DNA of 64,000 bases from Gammaproteobacteria bacterium RIFCSPHIGHO2_12_FULL_41_20 (GTDB lineage Bacteria > Pseudomonadota > Gammaproteobacteria > DSM-16500): the NCBI GenBank assembly GCA_001801575.1, contig MGYC01000030.1, positions 27,352 to 91,351 of the forward strand. Direction: 5' to 3'. This document shows, one piece after another, positions 9,008 to 17,118 of this stretch. A program made the position numbers and the translations under genes. Under the pieces are notes generated by a model, which saw nothing but the letters and a program-made list of their open reading frames with translations, had not been told where the DNA came from and did not search any database. Position 1 is the stretch's first letter. The number at the start of each line of letters is the position of its first letter.

Positions 9008-9493
9008 ATGGCATGGAAAAAGTTTTTCATCATCTACCGGTCATGCCTATTAAAACCTGCGATGCGAATCTTGAGTATCATTGGCCTTACCCTATACCTC
9101 AACCCGATTAGCTATGCTCAAGCCATAGATAATTTTGGGCAAACTGTACAAATATATACACATTTTAGCGAAATAATTGGTAAACCCTCTTGGCTACTAG
9201 TTATTTATGATGTTGATACCAACCAAGTACTGCCCTATATGTTTGACATCACAGAATTAGATAATTTTTGGGTGGCGTTCTCTTTTAGTCGTAACTATCG
9301 TATCGCTGCATCCACTTTGCGATTTTTCCCCTTTCCTACCTCTATCCATAATTTTTGTCACTTAGAAGACGGTGTCGTAAGTGGCCAATCTTTTTACGTT
9401 ACCTTGTCAGGGCCTCTAACACCTAATCGCCGGTTAATACATTGCCAAGTGATGCGTTACCCCAATTCGCAATTCACGATTGTACCTTCTTAA
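9008..9493 (+). CDS. Hypothetical secreted protein
   Basis: I do not recognise this protein of about 161 residues. From the ATG at 9008 it begins MAWKKFFIIYRSCLLKPAMR, then a hydrophobic stretch and a likely signal-peptidase site after NPISYAQA, so it is probably exported to the periplasm or beyond. The mature part is rich in aromatic residues (VAFSFSRNYRI, LRFFPFPTSIHNF) and has two cysteines (HNFCHLE and LIHCQVM) that could form a disulfide, consistent with the nearby dsbB. No lipobox, repeat or catalytic motif is visible. An upstream in-frame ATG at 8972 exists but would overlap the region next to the palindromic repeat. Confidence 0.65.
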   Translation: MAWKKFFIIYRSCLLKPAMRILSIIGLTLYLNPISYAQAIDNFGQTVQIYTHFSEIIGKPSWLLVIYDVDTNQVLPYMFDITELDNFWVAFSFSRNYRIAASTLRFFPFPTSIHNFCHLEDGVVSGQSFYVTLSGPLTPNRRLIHCQVMRYPNSQFTIVPS

Positions 9494-9509
9494 AATAAAG
9501 CGGTAGAAT
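9480..9509 (+). promoter_or_regulatory. Possible sigma-70 promoter for cbs
   Basis: TTGTAC (9480-9485) and TAGAAT (9504-9509) are 18 bases apart, about 40 bp before the cbs start codon. The -10 box matches consensus at five of six positions and the -35 box is weak. The -35 overlaps the end of the upstream gene. This is a visual match only. Confidence 0.3.
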
Positions 9510-9551
9510 GCGGCCCTAAATAGCCCAGATAGAATTAACTAGAGGAATACC

Positions 9552-10529
9552 ATGCTGCTTAATAATATTCTTGAAGCCATAGGTAAGACACCCATCGTAC
9601 GTCTACATAGAATAGGAAAAGAACTAGAGTGCGAATTATATTGCAAATGCGAATTTCTGAATCCCGGTGGCTCAGTAAAAGATAGGATTGCTGCTTCCAT
9701 GATTGAGCAAGCGGAAACAGCCGGTAGGATTAAACCTGGAGATACGTTAATTGAAGCAACGTCGGGCAATACAGGGATTGGCTTTGCTCTCGCTGGTGCA
9801 GTAAAAGGATATAAAGTGATCATTACTATGCCAGAGAAAATGAGCCGGGAAAAAGAAGTGGTACTCGAAGCGTTAGGGGCAAAAATTTATCGTACCCCAA
9901 CCGAGGTCGCATCAGATCACCCGGATAGCCATCTTTCTCTCGCGAAAAAGCTCCAAAAAGAATTACCCAATGCGCATATTCTCGATCAATATGCCAATCA
10001 TACTAACCCCCAAACCCATTACGATACCACCGCACAAGAAATTCTTGATGACATGCGCAAAGACTTAGCCATGGTAGTTATGGGTGTTGGCACCGGAGGA
10101 ACGATTACTGGCGTAGGAAAACGTTTAAAAAAAGAAATACCACATATACAAATTATTGGTGCTGATCCTTATGGCTCAATATTGGGTGGCGGCACAGAAA
10201 TATGTCCCTACTTAGTAGAAGGCATAGGTTACGATTTTATTCCTGCGGTCTTAGACAATACGCTAGTTAATGCCTATATCAAAGTGAAAGACCAAGATAC
10301 CTTTATTACTGCACGTCGTTTGATTCGTGAAGAGGGGTTATTGGTTGGAGGGTCTTCAGGTACTGCAACCTGGGCGGCTCTATGCGCTGCAAAAAAACTA
10401 AAAAAAGGGCAAAAATGTCTCGTCATCCTCCCAGATGGAATTCGTAATTATCTTTCTAAGTTTGTTGATGATCGCTGGATGCAAGAAAAAGGCTTTCTAA
10501 AAGAAACAGCCGAGAGCCACCATGGCTAA
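9552..10529 (+). CDS. cbs: Cystathionine beta-synthase, catalytic core only
   Basis: This is a PLP enzyme of the cysteine synthase/cystathionine beta-synthase fold, 325 residues. The PLP lysine lies in LNPGGSVKDRIAASMI, the phosphate-binding loop is EATSGNTGIGFALA, and the second glycine loop is GVGTGGTITG. GGSSGTATWAA and the segment around VEGIGYDFIP look more like cystathionine beta-synthase than O-acetylserine sulfhydrylase. No regulatory CBS-domain pair follows. It would join homocysteine and serine (or accept sulfide) to make cystathionine. The next gene overlaps it by 8 bp and encodes a cystathionine lyase/synthase, so together they likely form a reverse transsulfuration route from methionine to cysteine. 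GAGGAA precedes the start. An O-acetylserine-dependent activity cannot be excluded. Confidence 0.85.
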   Translation: MLLNNILEAIGKTPIVRLHRIGKELECELYCKCEFLNPGGSVKDRIAASMIEQAETAGRIKPGDTLIEATSGNTGIGFALAGAVKGYKVIITMPEKMSREKEVVLEALGAKIYRTPTEVASDHPDSHLSLAKKLQKELPNAHILDQYANHTNPQTHYDTTAQEILDDMRKDLAMVVMGVGTGGTITGVGKRLKKEIPHIQIIGADPYGSILGGGTEICPYLVEGIGYDFIPAVLDNTLVNAYIKVKDQDTFITARRLIREEGLLVGGSSGTATWAALCAAKKLKKGQKCLVILPDGIRNYLSKFVDDRWMQEKGFLKETAESHHG

Positions 10530-11682
10530 TCAGTCTAAACAACATCTTGCCACTCGTGTTATCCATGCAGGACAAACTCCGGATCCAGCAACGGGTGCCA
10601 TTATGACCCCGATATATGCTACCTCCACGTATGTACAAGAAAGTCCGGGCAAACATAAGGGATATGAGTACTCACGTACCCGTAACCCTACACGTTTTGC
10701 TTACGAGGCCTGCGTTGCAGACTTAGAGTCAGGGCAACAAGGTTTTGCTTTTGCCTCAGGCATGGCAGCTATTGCCACAACCCTAGAATTGCTAAGCCCA
10801 GGAGATCACGTAATTGTTTGTGATGATGTGTACGGAGGCACGTTTCGGTTATTTGATAAAGTGCGCAAACGGTCAGCAGGGTTGGATGTGTCCTTTGTTG
10901 ATTTATCTTCACCTCAACAGTTACAAGCCGCATTACGCCCGACAACACGGATGATTTGGGTAGAAACACCAACGAATCCCATGCTGAAGCTAGTAGATTT
11001 AGCTGCTATTGCTAAATTTGCGCATCAACATAAATTAATCGCTGTAGCAGATAATACCTTTGCCACCCCTTGTATCCAACGCCCACTGGAATATGGCTTT
11101 AATATTGTCGTTCATTCCGCGACTAAATACCTCAACGGCCATTCAGACATGATAGGAGGTATTGCTATTGTTGGTAACCATCCTCATTTAATCGAGCAAA
11201 TGGCTTTTTTACAAAATTCAGTAGGAGCCATTGCGGGCCCGTTTGATAGCTTTTTAGCACTCCGTGGGTTAAAAACATTGGCCATACGCATGGAACGTCA
11301 TAGCCATAATGCCTTAGAAATTGCTGGCTGGTTATCTACACATCCCCAAGTGGCTAAGGTTATTTATCCTGGCTTGCCCAGTCACCCTCAGCACACATTA
11401 GCCAAACAACAAATGTCTGCTTTTGGCGGCATGATTACAGTTGAACTAAAAGGTACCATAACCCAAGCCGTAGCCATGTTAGAACGCTGCCAAGTTTTTG
11501 CTTTAGCAGAAAGCCTAGGCGGGGTAGAAAGCTTAATAGAACACCCTGCTATCATGACGCACGCCAGTATCCCCCCGGTACAACGACAAGCCTTAGGCAT
11601 CACCGATGGGTTAATTCGACTATCAGTCGGCATTGAAGCAGTAGATGATTTGAAGCATGATTTGGCTCAAGCATTAGGATAG
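10522..11682 (+). CDS. Cystathionine gamma-lyase / gamma-synthase family PLP enzyme
   Basis: This is a Cys/Met-metabolism PLP enzyme of fold type I, 386 residues as usual for the family. Recognisable segments are ATRVIHAGQTPDP at the start, YEYSRTRNPTR (tyrosine and arginine contacting PLP of the neighbouring subunit), FASGMAAI, WVETPTNPML, VADNTFATP and the PLP lysine in VVHSATKYLNGHSD. The family includes cystathionine gamma-synthase, gamma-lyase and beta-lyase, which are hard to tell apart by eye. Overlap with the cbs-like gene favours gamma-lyase, cleaving cystathionine to cysteine, 2-oxobutyrate and ammonia. SLGGVESLIEHPA near the C-terminus also fits lyases and synthases. Its stop codon overlaps a recurring AGGGTCTGTTTAC motif (11681-11698). 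Confidence 0.88.
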   Translation: MANQSKQHLATRVIHAGQTPDPATGAIMTPIYATSTYVQESPGKHKGYEYSRTRNPTRFAYEACVADLESGQQGFAFASGMAAIATTLELLSPGDHVIVCDDVYGGTFRLFDKVRKRSAGLDVSFVDLSSPQQLQAALRPTTRMIWVETPTNPMLKLVDLAAIAKFAHQHKLIAVADNTFATPCIQRPLEYGFNIVVHSATKYLNGHSDMIGGIAIVGNHPHLIEQMAFLQNSVGAIAGPFDSFLALRGLKTLAIRMERHSHNALEIAGWLSTHPQVAKVIYPGLPSHPQHTLAKQQMSAFGGMITVELKGTITQAVAMLERCQVFALAESLGGVESLIEHPAIMTHASIPPVQRQALGITDGLIRLSVGIEAVDDLKHDLAQALG

Positions 11683-11689
11683 GGTCTGT

Positions 11690-11941
11690 TTACAATTCTT
11701 TCCAGTCATCCGTATCAATTACGCGACCTTTCTTCTGCGCATGCAAATGGGGATGTCTATGCGTAGGTATTGTATGTTTAGCTGTCAGCTTTGCGCGTAT
11801 CCATTCCAATAAAAACAAAATTACGCCCACTGCCGCACCAAAAACAAACAGATAGGCCAGTACAATAAAACCCACAGTAAAAGCAACCATAGCTATGCCA
11901 ATAAATAAAAAAGGCATTAACTTCTTAATAAGTGTATTCAT
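11690..11941 (-). CDS. Small membrane protein, function unknown
   Basis: This is an 83-residue protein with two closely spaced hydrophobic segments (about residues 8-30 and 32-52), followed by a basic, histidine-rich tail (HTIPTHRHPHLHAQKKGR). I do not recognise a family. I chose the ATG at 11941 because it overlaps the stop codon of the upstream small gene in the four-base arrangement ATGA, a sign of translational coupling. The frame stays open upstream but that part repeats the other gene's DNA. The histidine-rich tail may bind metal, but nothing else supports that. Confidence 0.65.
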   Translation of the reverse strand: MNTLIKKLMPFLFIGIAMVAFTVGFIVLAYLFVFGAAVGVILFLLEWIRAKLTAKHTIPTHRHPHLHAQKKGRVIDTDDWKEL

Positions 11942-12153
11942 GTGTCCGACATTGTGCTCCTTCGTCTTCGCAAAAAATGCCGCGGAGCGCGATGTTGAGT
12001 CGGCTCTTTTTTGTCTCTTAATGCCTCTATGCACAGGTGTTTTTCTTGCTCTTTACGTTGTGATAATGAAAGTTGCGGATGATTTTTTCTGAATCCTTGC
12101 AAAAACTTATCTATTTCACTAATAAAATAAGAGGGTTTAAAATAATGCCACAT
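11938..12153 (-). CDS. Small basic protein, possibly CBU_0585-like
   Basis: This is a 71-residue hydrophilic protein. Its N-terminal half (FISEIDKFLQGFRKNHPQLS, then a QRKEQEKH run and EALRD) reminds me of a small uncharacterised family annotated from Coxiella and Legionella (CBU_0585-type). I hold that from memory and it needs a search. The C-terminal third is very basic (RHFLRRRRS). Its stop overlaps the start of the following membrane-protein gene by four bases, which argues that both are real and cotranslated. The ATG at 12153 has only a weak GAGG upstream. Confidence 0.6.
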   Translation of the reverse strand: MWHYFKPSYFISEIDKFLQGFRKNHPQLSLSQRKEQEKHLCIEALRDKKEPTQHRAPRHFLRRRRSTMSDT

Positions 12154-12216
12154 GGCTTGGCCTCAATATTACTCTTAGGTATATTCATCATGTAAACTAA
12201 ACATTGTATCATAGTC

Positions 12217-12460
12217 TATACCTGAAACGTTTCACTTTTAAGTGTGTAACTATGTACACGGCAAAAATAACTTTATGTCATCCTGAACCCTTCGCTTCGC
12301 TCTAGGGTAAACTCTGCGAAAGATCTATCTAGTTGATTAAATAGATCCTTCACGGAGTTTACCCTAGAGCGAAGCGAAGGGTTCAGGATGACAGAGTTAT
12401 AGATTTTTTATTTTTGTCGTGTACATAGGTATTTAAAATGATCGATTGCAAGAGATTGAA
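12217..12460. repeat. Palindromic repeat family A split by another repeat
   Basis: The left part (12217-12247, TATACCTGAAACGTTTCAC onward) and the right part (12431-12460, ATTTAAAATGATCGATTGCA then AGAGATTGAA) align to the two ends of the intact 71-bp family A copy at 43204-43274. Between them lies the 179-bp element at 12250-12428, so one mobile or expanding repeat has entered another. The right arm is degraded after AGAGATTGAA. Confidence 0.7.
12250..12428. repeat. MITE-like inverted-repeat element, family B (long copy)
   Basis: Its ends are inverted repeats: CTATGTACACGGCAAAAATA at the left and the complement of CTATGTACACGACAAAAATA at the right. The same ends bound an 89-bp copy at 62467-62555. 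Inside is a second, very long inverted repeat (about 12278-12394, arms of about 53 bases with three mismatches around a 12-base centre), related to the TCATCC...GGATGA repeats at 2750 and 63954. It encodes nothing and would fold into a long hairpin in RNA. With the flanking family A halves it fills nearly all of the 345-bp gap before dacB. Confidence 0.75.
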
Positions 12461-12498
12461 AATATGCTAAAACGCTATGGATTTGACAGAGAAACGAC

Positions 12499-14070
12499 AT
12501 GAGATTGCTATCCATTTTTATTTGTATATGTCTTATAATCTGCGGATTTTCGCCACAAACATTTGCCAAAAAAAAATCTCGTGTTAAAACAACAAAACAC
12601 AAAACGCATTCCGTTTATCATTTTACCAAGAAAACCTCTCCAGCCACGCTCGCTTTAACACCAATTGCAGCCCCCAGCTTTTCCTCTGCGCGCAGAGGAA
12701 AAGCTATTATTTATGGTACCCAGCAACTTACTAATGAAATAAACCGCATCCTTCAACCCTTACGCTACAATGTAAATATTGGTATCTACGTAAAATCCAT
12801 GCGGCAAAATGACTATTTATTTGCGAAAAATGTTTATCAACAGTTTGTTCCCGCCAGCATATTAAAAATTTTTACTGCGGAGGCTGCGCTCTTGTACCTA
12901 GGGCCAGAATACCGCTTCTCAACGCAATTATTAACCGACGCAAAGTCTATCAACAATGGCGTATTGCAGGGTAATTTATACATTATACAAACTGGTGATC
13001 CATCTTTAACCTACTATGATCTTACTGATCTCATGGTGAGTTTAAAAGCTCAACAAATCCATGCCATTAGCGGCAATGTCTATATTGATAACAGTGCTTA
13101 CGATCAAGCCACACGCGGCCCTGGTTGGTTATGGGATGACAAAAAATACTGTTACGCAGCGCCAATTAGTGCCAGCATCATTAACCATAATTGTATTTCC
13201 TTACAAGTTGCGCCAGCTAAAACTAAAGGTGCGCCAGCACAGATTCGCACTTCGCCACGCTATTACTACCCCCGGCTAATTAACCGCACAACCACCGCTA
13301 GCGCTCGGCCATGTGCGTTACACGTTGGCACAGAAACAAATAGTGCTATCTCGCTCAATGGCTGCATGCCTAAAGGGCAATATGCCTGGGGTATCAGTTA
13401 TGTACTAGAGGATATTGAAGGCTATAACCTTTCCTTATTTCGCGACCTATTACGGCAGATGAGTATCCAGGTATATGGACGCATTCAACCTGGTATCGCA
13501 CCATCGCATCTTTCTGTTGTCGCAACACATCAATCTAAGCCATTAAAGCTACTCATTACAGAAATGCTAAAAAAATCAGATAATATAATAGCCGGCTCTT
13601 TATTTAAAAAAATGGGGCAGATTTCTACTAGCCGACCAGGCAGCTGGGAAAATGGTAGCCGTGCAGTAATACAAATATTAACTCGTCGCTGTAGCATGGA
13701 CCCTTATGGTGCCCGTGTTATCGATGGCTCTGGACTCTCGCGGGACAATCGTTTATCCCCTAGCCAAATGATGCAAGTACTGGATTTTTCTTATCATCAT
13801 TATCCTAGCAACGATGATTTTCTCACTGCTCTACCTATTTCTGGCGTAGATGGCACCTTGAAACATCGCATGAGTAATATCGCTAGGAAAGTACGCGCTA
13901 AAACCGGCTCCATGAAAGGGGTGCTTGCCTTGGCTGGATATGCAATCAGTGCAGATAAAGAGCCGCTGGCTTTTGTCATTATGATAAATACAAAAGCTAT
14001 CTCCATGTGGCAGTATAAACAAATAGAAGACAAAATTGTCACGGCATTAACACGCTATTCACGGGTGTGA
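12499..14070 (+). CDS. dacB: D-alanyl-D-alanine carboxypeptidase/endopeptidase (PBP4 type)
   Basis: This is a low-molecular-mass penicillin-binding protein of the S13 peptidase family (DacB/PBP4), which trims or cleaves peptidoglycan cross-links in the periplasm. A signal peptide is evident (MRLLSIFICICLIICGFSPQ, cleavage after TFA). Active-site motifs are all present: SxxK in PASILKIFTAEAALLYLG near residue 120, SxN in KKSDNIIAGSLFKK near 365 and KTG in RAKTGSMKGVLALAGYA near 465. The TGDPSLTY and RVIDGSGLSRDNRLSP segments are typical of the family. A basic linker (about 24-60) precedes the catalytic domain. It converges on ubiB with only 2 bp between them. Confidence 0.93.
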   Translation: MRLLSIFICICLIICGFSPQTFAKKKSRVKTTKHKTHSVYHFTKKTSPATLALTPIAAPSFSSARRGKAIIYGTQQLTNEINRILQPLRYNVNIGIYVKSMRQNDYLFAKNVYQQFVPASILKIFTAEAALLYLGPEYRFSTQLLTDAKSINNGVLQGNLYIIQTGDPSLTYYDLTDLMVSLKAQQIHAISGNVYIDNSAYDQATRGPGWLWDDKKYCYAAPISASIINHNCISLQVAPAKTKGAPAQIRTSPRYYYPRLINRTTTASARPCALHVGTETNSAISLNGCMPKGQYAWGISYVLEDIEGYNLSLFRDLLRQMSIQVYGRIQPGIAPSHLSVVATHQSKPLKLLITEMLKKSDNIIAGSLFKKMGQISTSRPGSWENGSRAVIQILTRRCSMDPYGARVIDGSGLSRDNRLSPSQMMQVLDFSYHHYPSNDDFLTALPISGVDGTLKHRMSNIARKVRAKTGSMKGVLALAGYAISADKEPLAFVIMINTKAISMWQYKQIEDKIVTALTRYSRV

Positions 14071-14072
14071 CT

Positions 14073-15716
14073 CTACATCACATTCGCTACTAATAACAAC
14101 CCAAGGCCCGTTCCTATGGTTGCGATAACGCTACGTATATCCACATGCATTAACAATGAAAAAACCGCACCGCTAAAGATTAATGTACAGCCAACGCCAC
14201 ATAGAAAATAACGCATACCATTATTATGCGGCTTGCCTTCTTCCTTCGTAACGCCTTTTGTTCTAGCAAATCGATTCGTCTCTTGCTCTTGTCGTGTCTC
14301 ATGAAAAACCTCATACACAAGACTAGGAAAGTCGGGTATTTGTTCAGACCATAAAGGTAAATTATCGCGAACACGGCGTAAAAATCCGCGCAATCCGACT
14401 TGTCGTTTTAACCAACGCTCTAAGTGTGGTGCCGCAGAGCCCCATAAATCTAAATCCGGAGACAAATTACGGCTTAACCCCTCTATGCTTAATAATGTTT
14501 TCTGTAACAGAATAAGCTGTGGTTGAATATTAATATGAAAACGGCGCGCCACTTGAAATAGATGTAATAATAGTTGCCCAAAAGAAATATCTTTCAATGG
14601 CCTATCGAAAATCGGCTCTGATACGCCACGAATCGCTCCTTCAAACTGATCAATCCGCGTATCTGGCGGTAACCAACCTGAGGCAACATGCAACTCTGCA
14701 ACACGCTGATAATCTCTCTTAAAAAACGCTAGCATATTCTCAGCAATATAACGTTGATCCATGGCTGTCAATGAACCAACAATACCAAAATCAACAACAA
14801 TATATTGCGGGTTTTCTAGGTCTTTTAGTGAAACAAAAATATTACCAGGATGGAGATCCGCATGAAAATAACTATCGCGAAAAATTTGCGTGAAAAACAC
14901 TTCTATTCCCGTCTCTGCTAATTTTTTTAAGTTCACACCCGTGCGCTTTAACTCTTCAACATTATGAATAGGTATCCCTTCTATGCGTTCCATCACCAAT
15001 ATATTGGATCGACAATAAGGCCAATATATTTCTGGGACATATAATTTTTCTGACCCAGCAAAATTCCGGCGCAATTGTGTTGCATTGGCACCTTCACGCA
15101 TTAAATCTAATTCATCATGTAAAGTTTGCGCTATTTCTGTGACTAATTCCCTAGGCTTTAACCCTCGTGCTTGACGCCAATAACGCTCAGCTAAGCCTGC
15201 AAACACCGCCAGCAAATCCAAATCACGATCAATAATAGTCTTAATTCCCGGCCGTAATACTTTAACTACTGCCGACTTTCCATTCTTTAATACCGCAGCG
15301 TGCACTTGTGCAATGGATGCGGAAGCCAATGCCTCTATTTGCAGTTCACTAAATACATTTTCGATTGGGCAGCCTAATGCCGTTTCAATAATTTGCCTGG
15401 CTTGTTTTCCCGGAAAAGGCGGAACACGATCTTGAAGTTTAGATAATTCATCCGCGATATCTTCTGGCAAAAAATCACGTCGCGTCGACAGCAGCTGTCC
15501 GGCCTTAACAAAAATAGGCCCTAGATCTTCCAGCGCTCGCCGTAAGCGTTCGCCTCGGGTTAATTTATTGCGTAATAACCAATACCAGGGGTTGAAATAA
15601 CTTAAGAAACGCAATGGATAAAACCACGGCGTAGTAAAAAGAATTTCGTCTAAATTATAACGCACTATCACATAATTAATACGGATTAAGCGTAATAACC
15701 GCGTCACGAATTTCAC
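14073..15716 (-). CDS. ubiB: Ubiquinone biosynthesis ATPase/kinase-like UbiB
   Basis: UbiB is an atypical ABC1/ADCK kinase-like ATPase needed for ubiquinone biosynthesis, probably by extracting lipid intermediates from the membrane. The 547 residues show the family's KxGQ motif (FVKAGQLLSTRRDFLP near 70), AxAS-type loop ALASASIAQVHAA, the HADLHPGNIFV and VVDFGIVGSL catalytic segments near 285-310, and two C-terminal transmembrane helices (about 500-545). It is the last gene of a leftward run with ubiE and ubiJ, only 5 bp after ubiJ, the usual ubiE-ubiJ-ubiB order. Confidence 0.96.
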   Translation of the reverse strand: MKFVTRLLRLIRINYVIVRYNLDEILFTTPWFYPLRFLSYFNPWYWLLRNKLTRGERLRRALEDLGPIFVKAGQLLSTRRDFLPEDIADELSKLQDRVPPFPGKQARQIIETALGCPIENVFSELQIEALASASIAQVHAAVLKNGKSAVVKVLRPGIKTIIDRDLDLLAVFAGLAERYWRQARGLKPRELVTEIAQTLHDELDLMREGANATQLRRNFAGSEKLYVPEIYWPYCRSNILVMERIEGIPIHNVEELKRTGVNLKKLAETGIEVFFTQIFRDSYFHADLHPGNIFVSLKDLENPQYIVVDFGIVGSLTAMDQRYIAENMLAFFKRDYQRVAELHVASGWLPPDTRIDQFEGAIRGVSEPIFDRPLKDISFGQLLLHLFQVARRFHINIQPQLILLQKTLLSIEGLSRNLSPDLDLWGSAAPHLERWLKRQVGLRGFLRRVRDNLPLWSEQIPDFPSLVYEVFHETRQEQETNRFARTKGVTKEEGKPHNNGMRYFLCGVGCTLIFSGAVFSLLMHVDIRSVIATIGTGLGLLLVANVM

Positions 15717-15721
15717 TGTTT

Positions 15722-16315
15722 CTACTCCTTTAATGCCTGCACTTTTGCAGCCAATCTATCCACGTCCATGCGTAACGTATCTACCTCATGAAAAAACTCT
15801 GCTATGGCTTCTCGAGGAGGAGAGAATGCGATCTCTTCTTGTACATATTCAGTTGTGTCTTGCATAAGTATTTGCTGTGTTTGCTGCACCCAATTAACCA
15901 TTCGTCGTCCCCAACAACCAATCTGGTGCGCAGGAATATCTCCCACGATTTTTGCCAAGTACTCTTCCCAATCAATATCTAAGTGATCAAAAACATCAAC
16001 TATGTGTTGCCCTAACTCTGCGTCACCTTCAATGCGGATATCTTCAGCAAAAAAACGCCGTTTATCCTCTGCTATCATCATGCCTAACAATTGCAAAGGT
16101 GTTCCGCAGATTATAACATCGCTGACTAAGAGTTCGTCAGTTTGAATACGTATTTTTGCATCAGCAAACACACACTGAAACCGCAAATGAAATGGCAAAA
16201 ACTCTATCGTCGCAACTTTCCCATCTAACCCCTGTAAGCGTAGAGGCGATTCTGGATCCAAGTGAAGATAGGTATTTAATGCTGTTTGAATAAGTTGTAA
16301 TAATGCGTTTTTCAC
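15722..16315 (-). CDS. ubiJ: Ubiquinone biosynthesis accessory factor UbiJ
   Basis: UbiJ has an SCP2 lipid-binding domain and, with UbiK, scaffolds the soluble ubiquinone biosynthesis complex. The 197-residue product begins MKNALLQLIQTALNTYLHLD and has SCP2-like strands (LRLQGLDGKVATIEF, DVIICGTPLQLLGM, IRIEGDAELGQH). It ends in a likely coiled coil (AEFFHEVDTLRMDVDRLAAK), as in E. coli UbiJ (YigP). Position between ubiE and ubiB supports the call. Confidence 0.9.
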   Translation of the reverse strand: MKNALLQLIQTALNTYLHLDPESPLRLQGLDGKVATIEFLPFHLRFQCVFADAKIRIQTDELLVSDVIICGTPLQLLGMMIAEDKRRFFAEDIRIEGDAELGQHIVDVFDHLDIDWEEYLAKIVGDIPAHQIGCWGRRMVNWVQQTQQILMQDTTEYVQEEIAFSPPREAIAEFFHEVDTLRMDVDRLAAKVQALKE

Positions 16316-16358
16316 CCTGTACCCTCATCATTCTTTTGCCAGCATAACTAGGGTTTGT

Positions 16359-17117
16359 TTAATATTTATATCCCTGATGCAAGGCTACTATCCCACCGGC
16401 TAAATTAAAATAGGTTACCTCATCAAACCCGCATTCACACATGTTTGTTTGCAAGGTCTTTTGATCAGGGTGCATGCGTATGGATTCCACTAGATATTGA
16501 TAACTGTCCCGATCTTGGCAAATTAGTTCACCTAGCTTCGGGATAACATTAAATGAATAAAAATCGTATATGGTTCGTAAAGCAGGAAAATCAGGGTGAG
16601 AAAACTCTAAAACCAGCAATTTACCCCCTGGCTTTAATACGCGATACATAGACCGTAACGCCGCAGCTTGATCTGTCACATTACGCAATCCAAAGGCAAT
16701 AGTAATACAGTCAAAATAATTACCCTGAAATGGTAGTCGCTCTGCATCTGCTTGCACATACACTGTATTTCCAACAATCCCGTGATCGATTAATCGATCA
16801 CGGCCACGACTCAGCATTTTTTCATTAATATCTGTAGCGACCACTCGCCCTTGCGGTCCAACACATTTAGCAAATAATTGGGCTAAATCGCCGCTACCCG
16901 AAGCCACATCCAGGATACGCTGCCCTTGGCGCACACCACTTTTTGCAATGGTAAACCGTTTCCAAAGTCGATGTAAGCCTAGCGACATGCAATCATTCAT
17001 AATGTCATACTTATCGGCGACGGAGCGAAAAACATCCGCGACCTTTTGTTCTTTTTCCGTAACAGGAACTTGTTGATAACCAAAATGCGTCGTGTTTTTT
17101 TCCACATGCTTAGGCAT
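16359..17117 (-). CDS. ubiE: Ubiquinone/menaquinone C-methyltransferase UbiE
   Basis: UbiE is the SAM-dependent C-methyltransferase of ubiquinone synthesis. The 252 residues include the family's [40 protein letters not shown] motif [17 protein letters not shown], the acidic motif [11 protein letters not shown] and [13 protein letters not shown], a UbiE signature. The C-terminal [16 protein letters not shown] is diagnostic. It lies 1 bp after queF and 43 bp before ubiJ, so the queF and ubi genes appear cotranscribed. Confidence 0.97.
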   Translation of the reverse strand: MPKHVEKNTTHFGYQQVPVTEKEQKVADVFRSVADKYDIMNDCMSLGLHRLWKRFTIAKSGVRQGQRILDVASGSGDLAQLFAKCVGPQGRVVATDINEKMLSRGRDRLIDHGIVGNTVYVQADAERLPFQGNYFDCITIAFGLRNVTDQAAALRSMYRVLKPGGKLLVLEFSHPDFPALRTIYDFYSFNVIPKLGELICQDRDSYQYLVESIRMHPDQKTLQTNMCECGFDEVTYFNLAGGIVALHQGYKY

Positions 17118-17118
17118 A

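Noticed and set aside
12250..12428. An intrinsic terminator for the small gene pair or dacB
   Set aside because: The hairpin arms are far longer than a terminator's, its ends match a copy elsewhere, and it lies upstream of both flanking genes.
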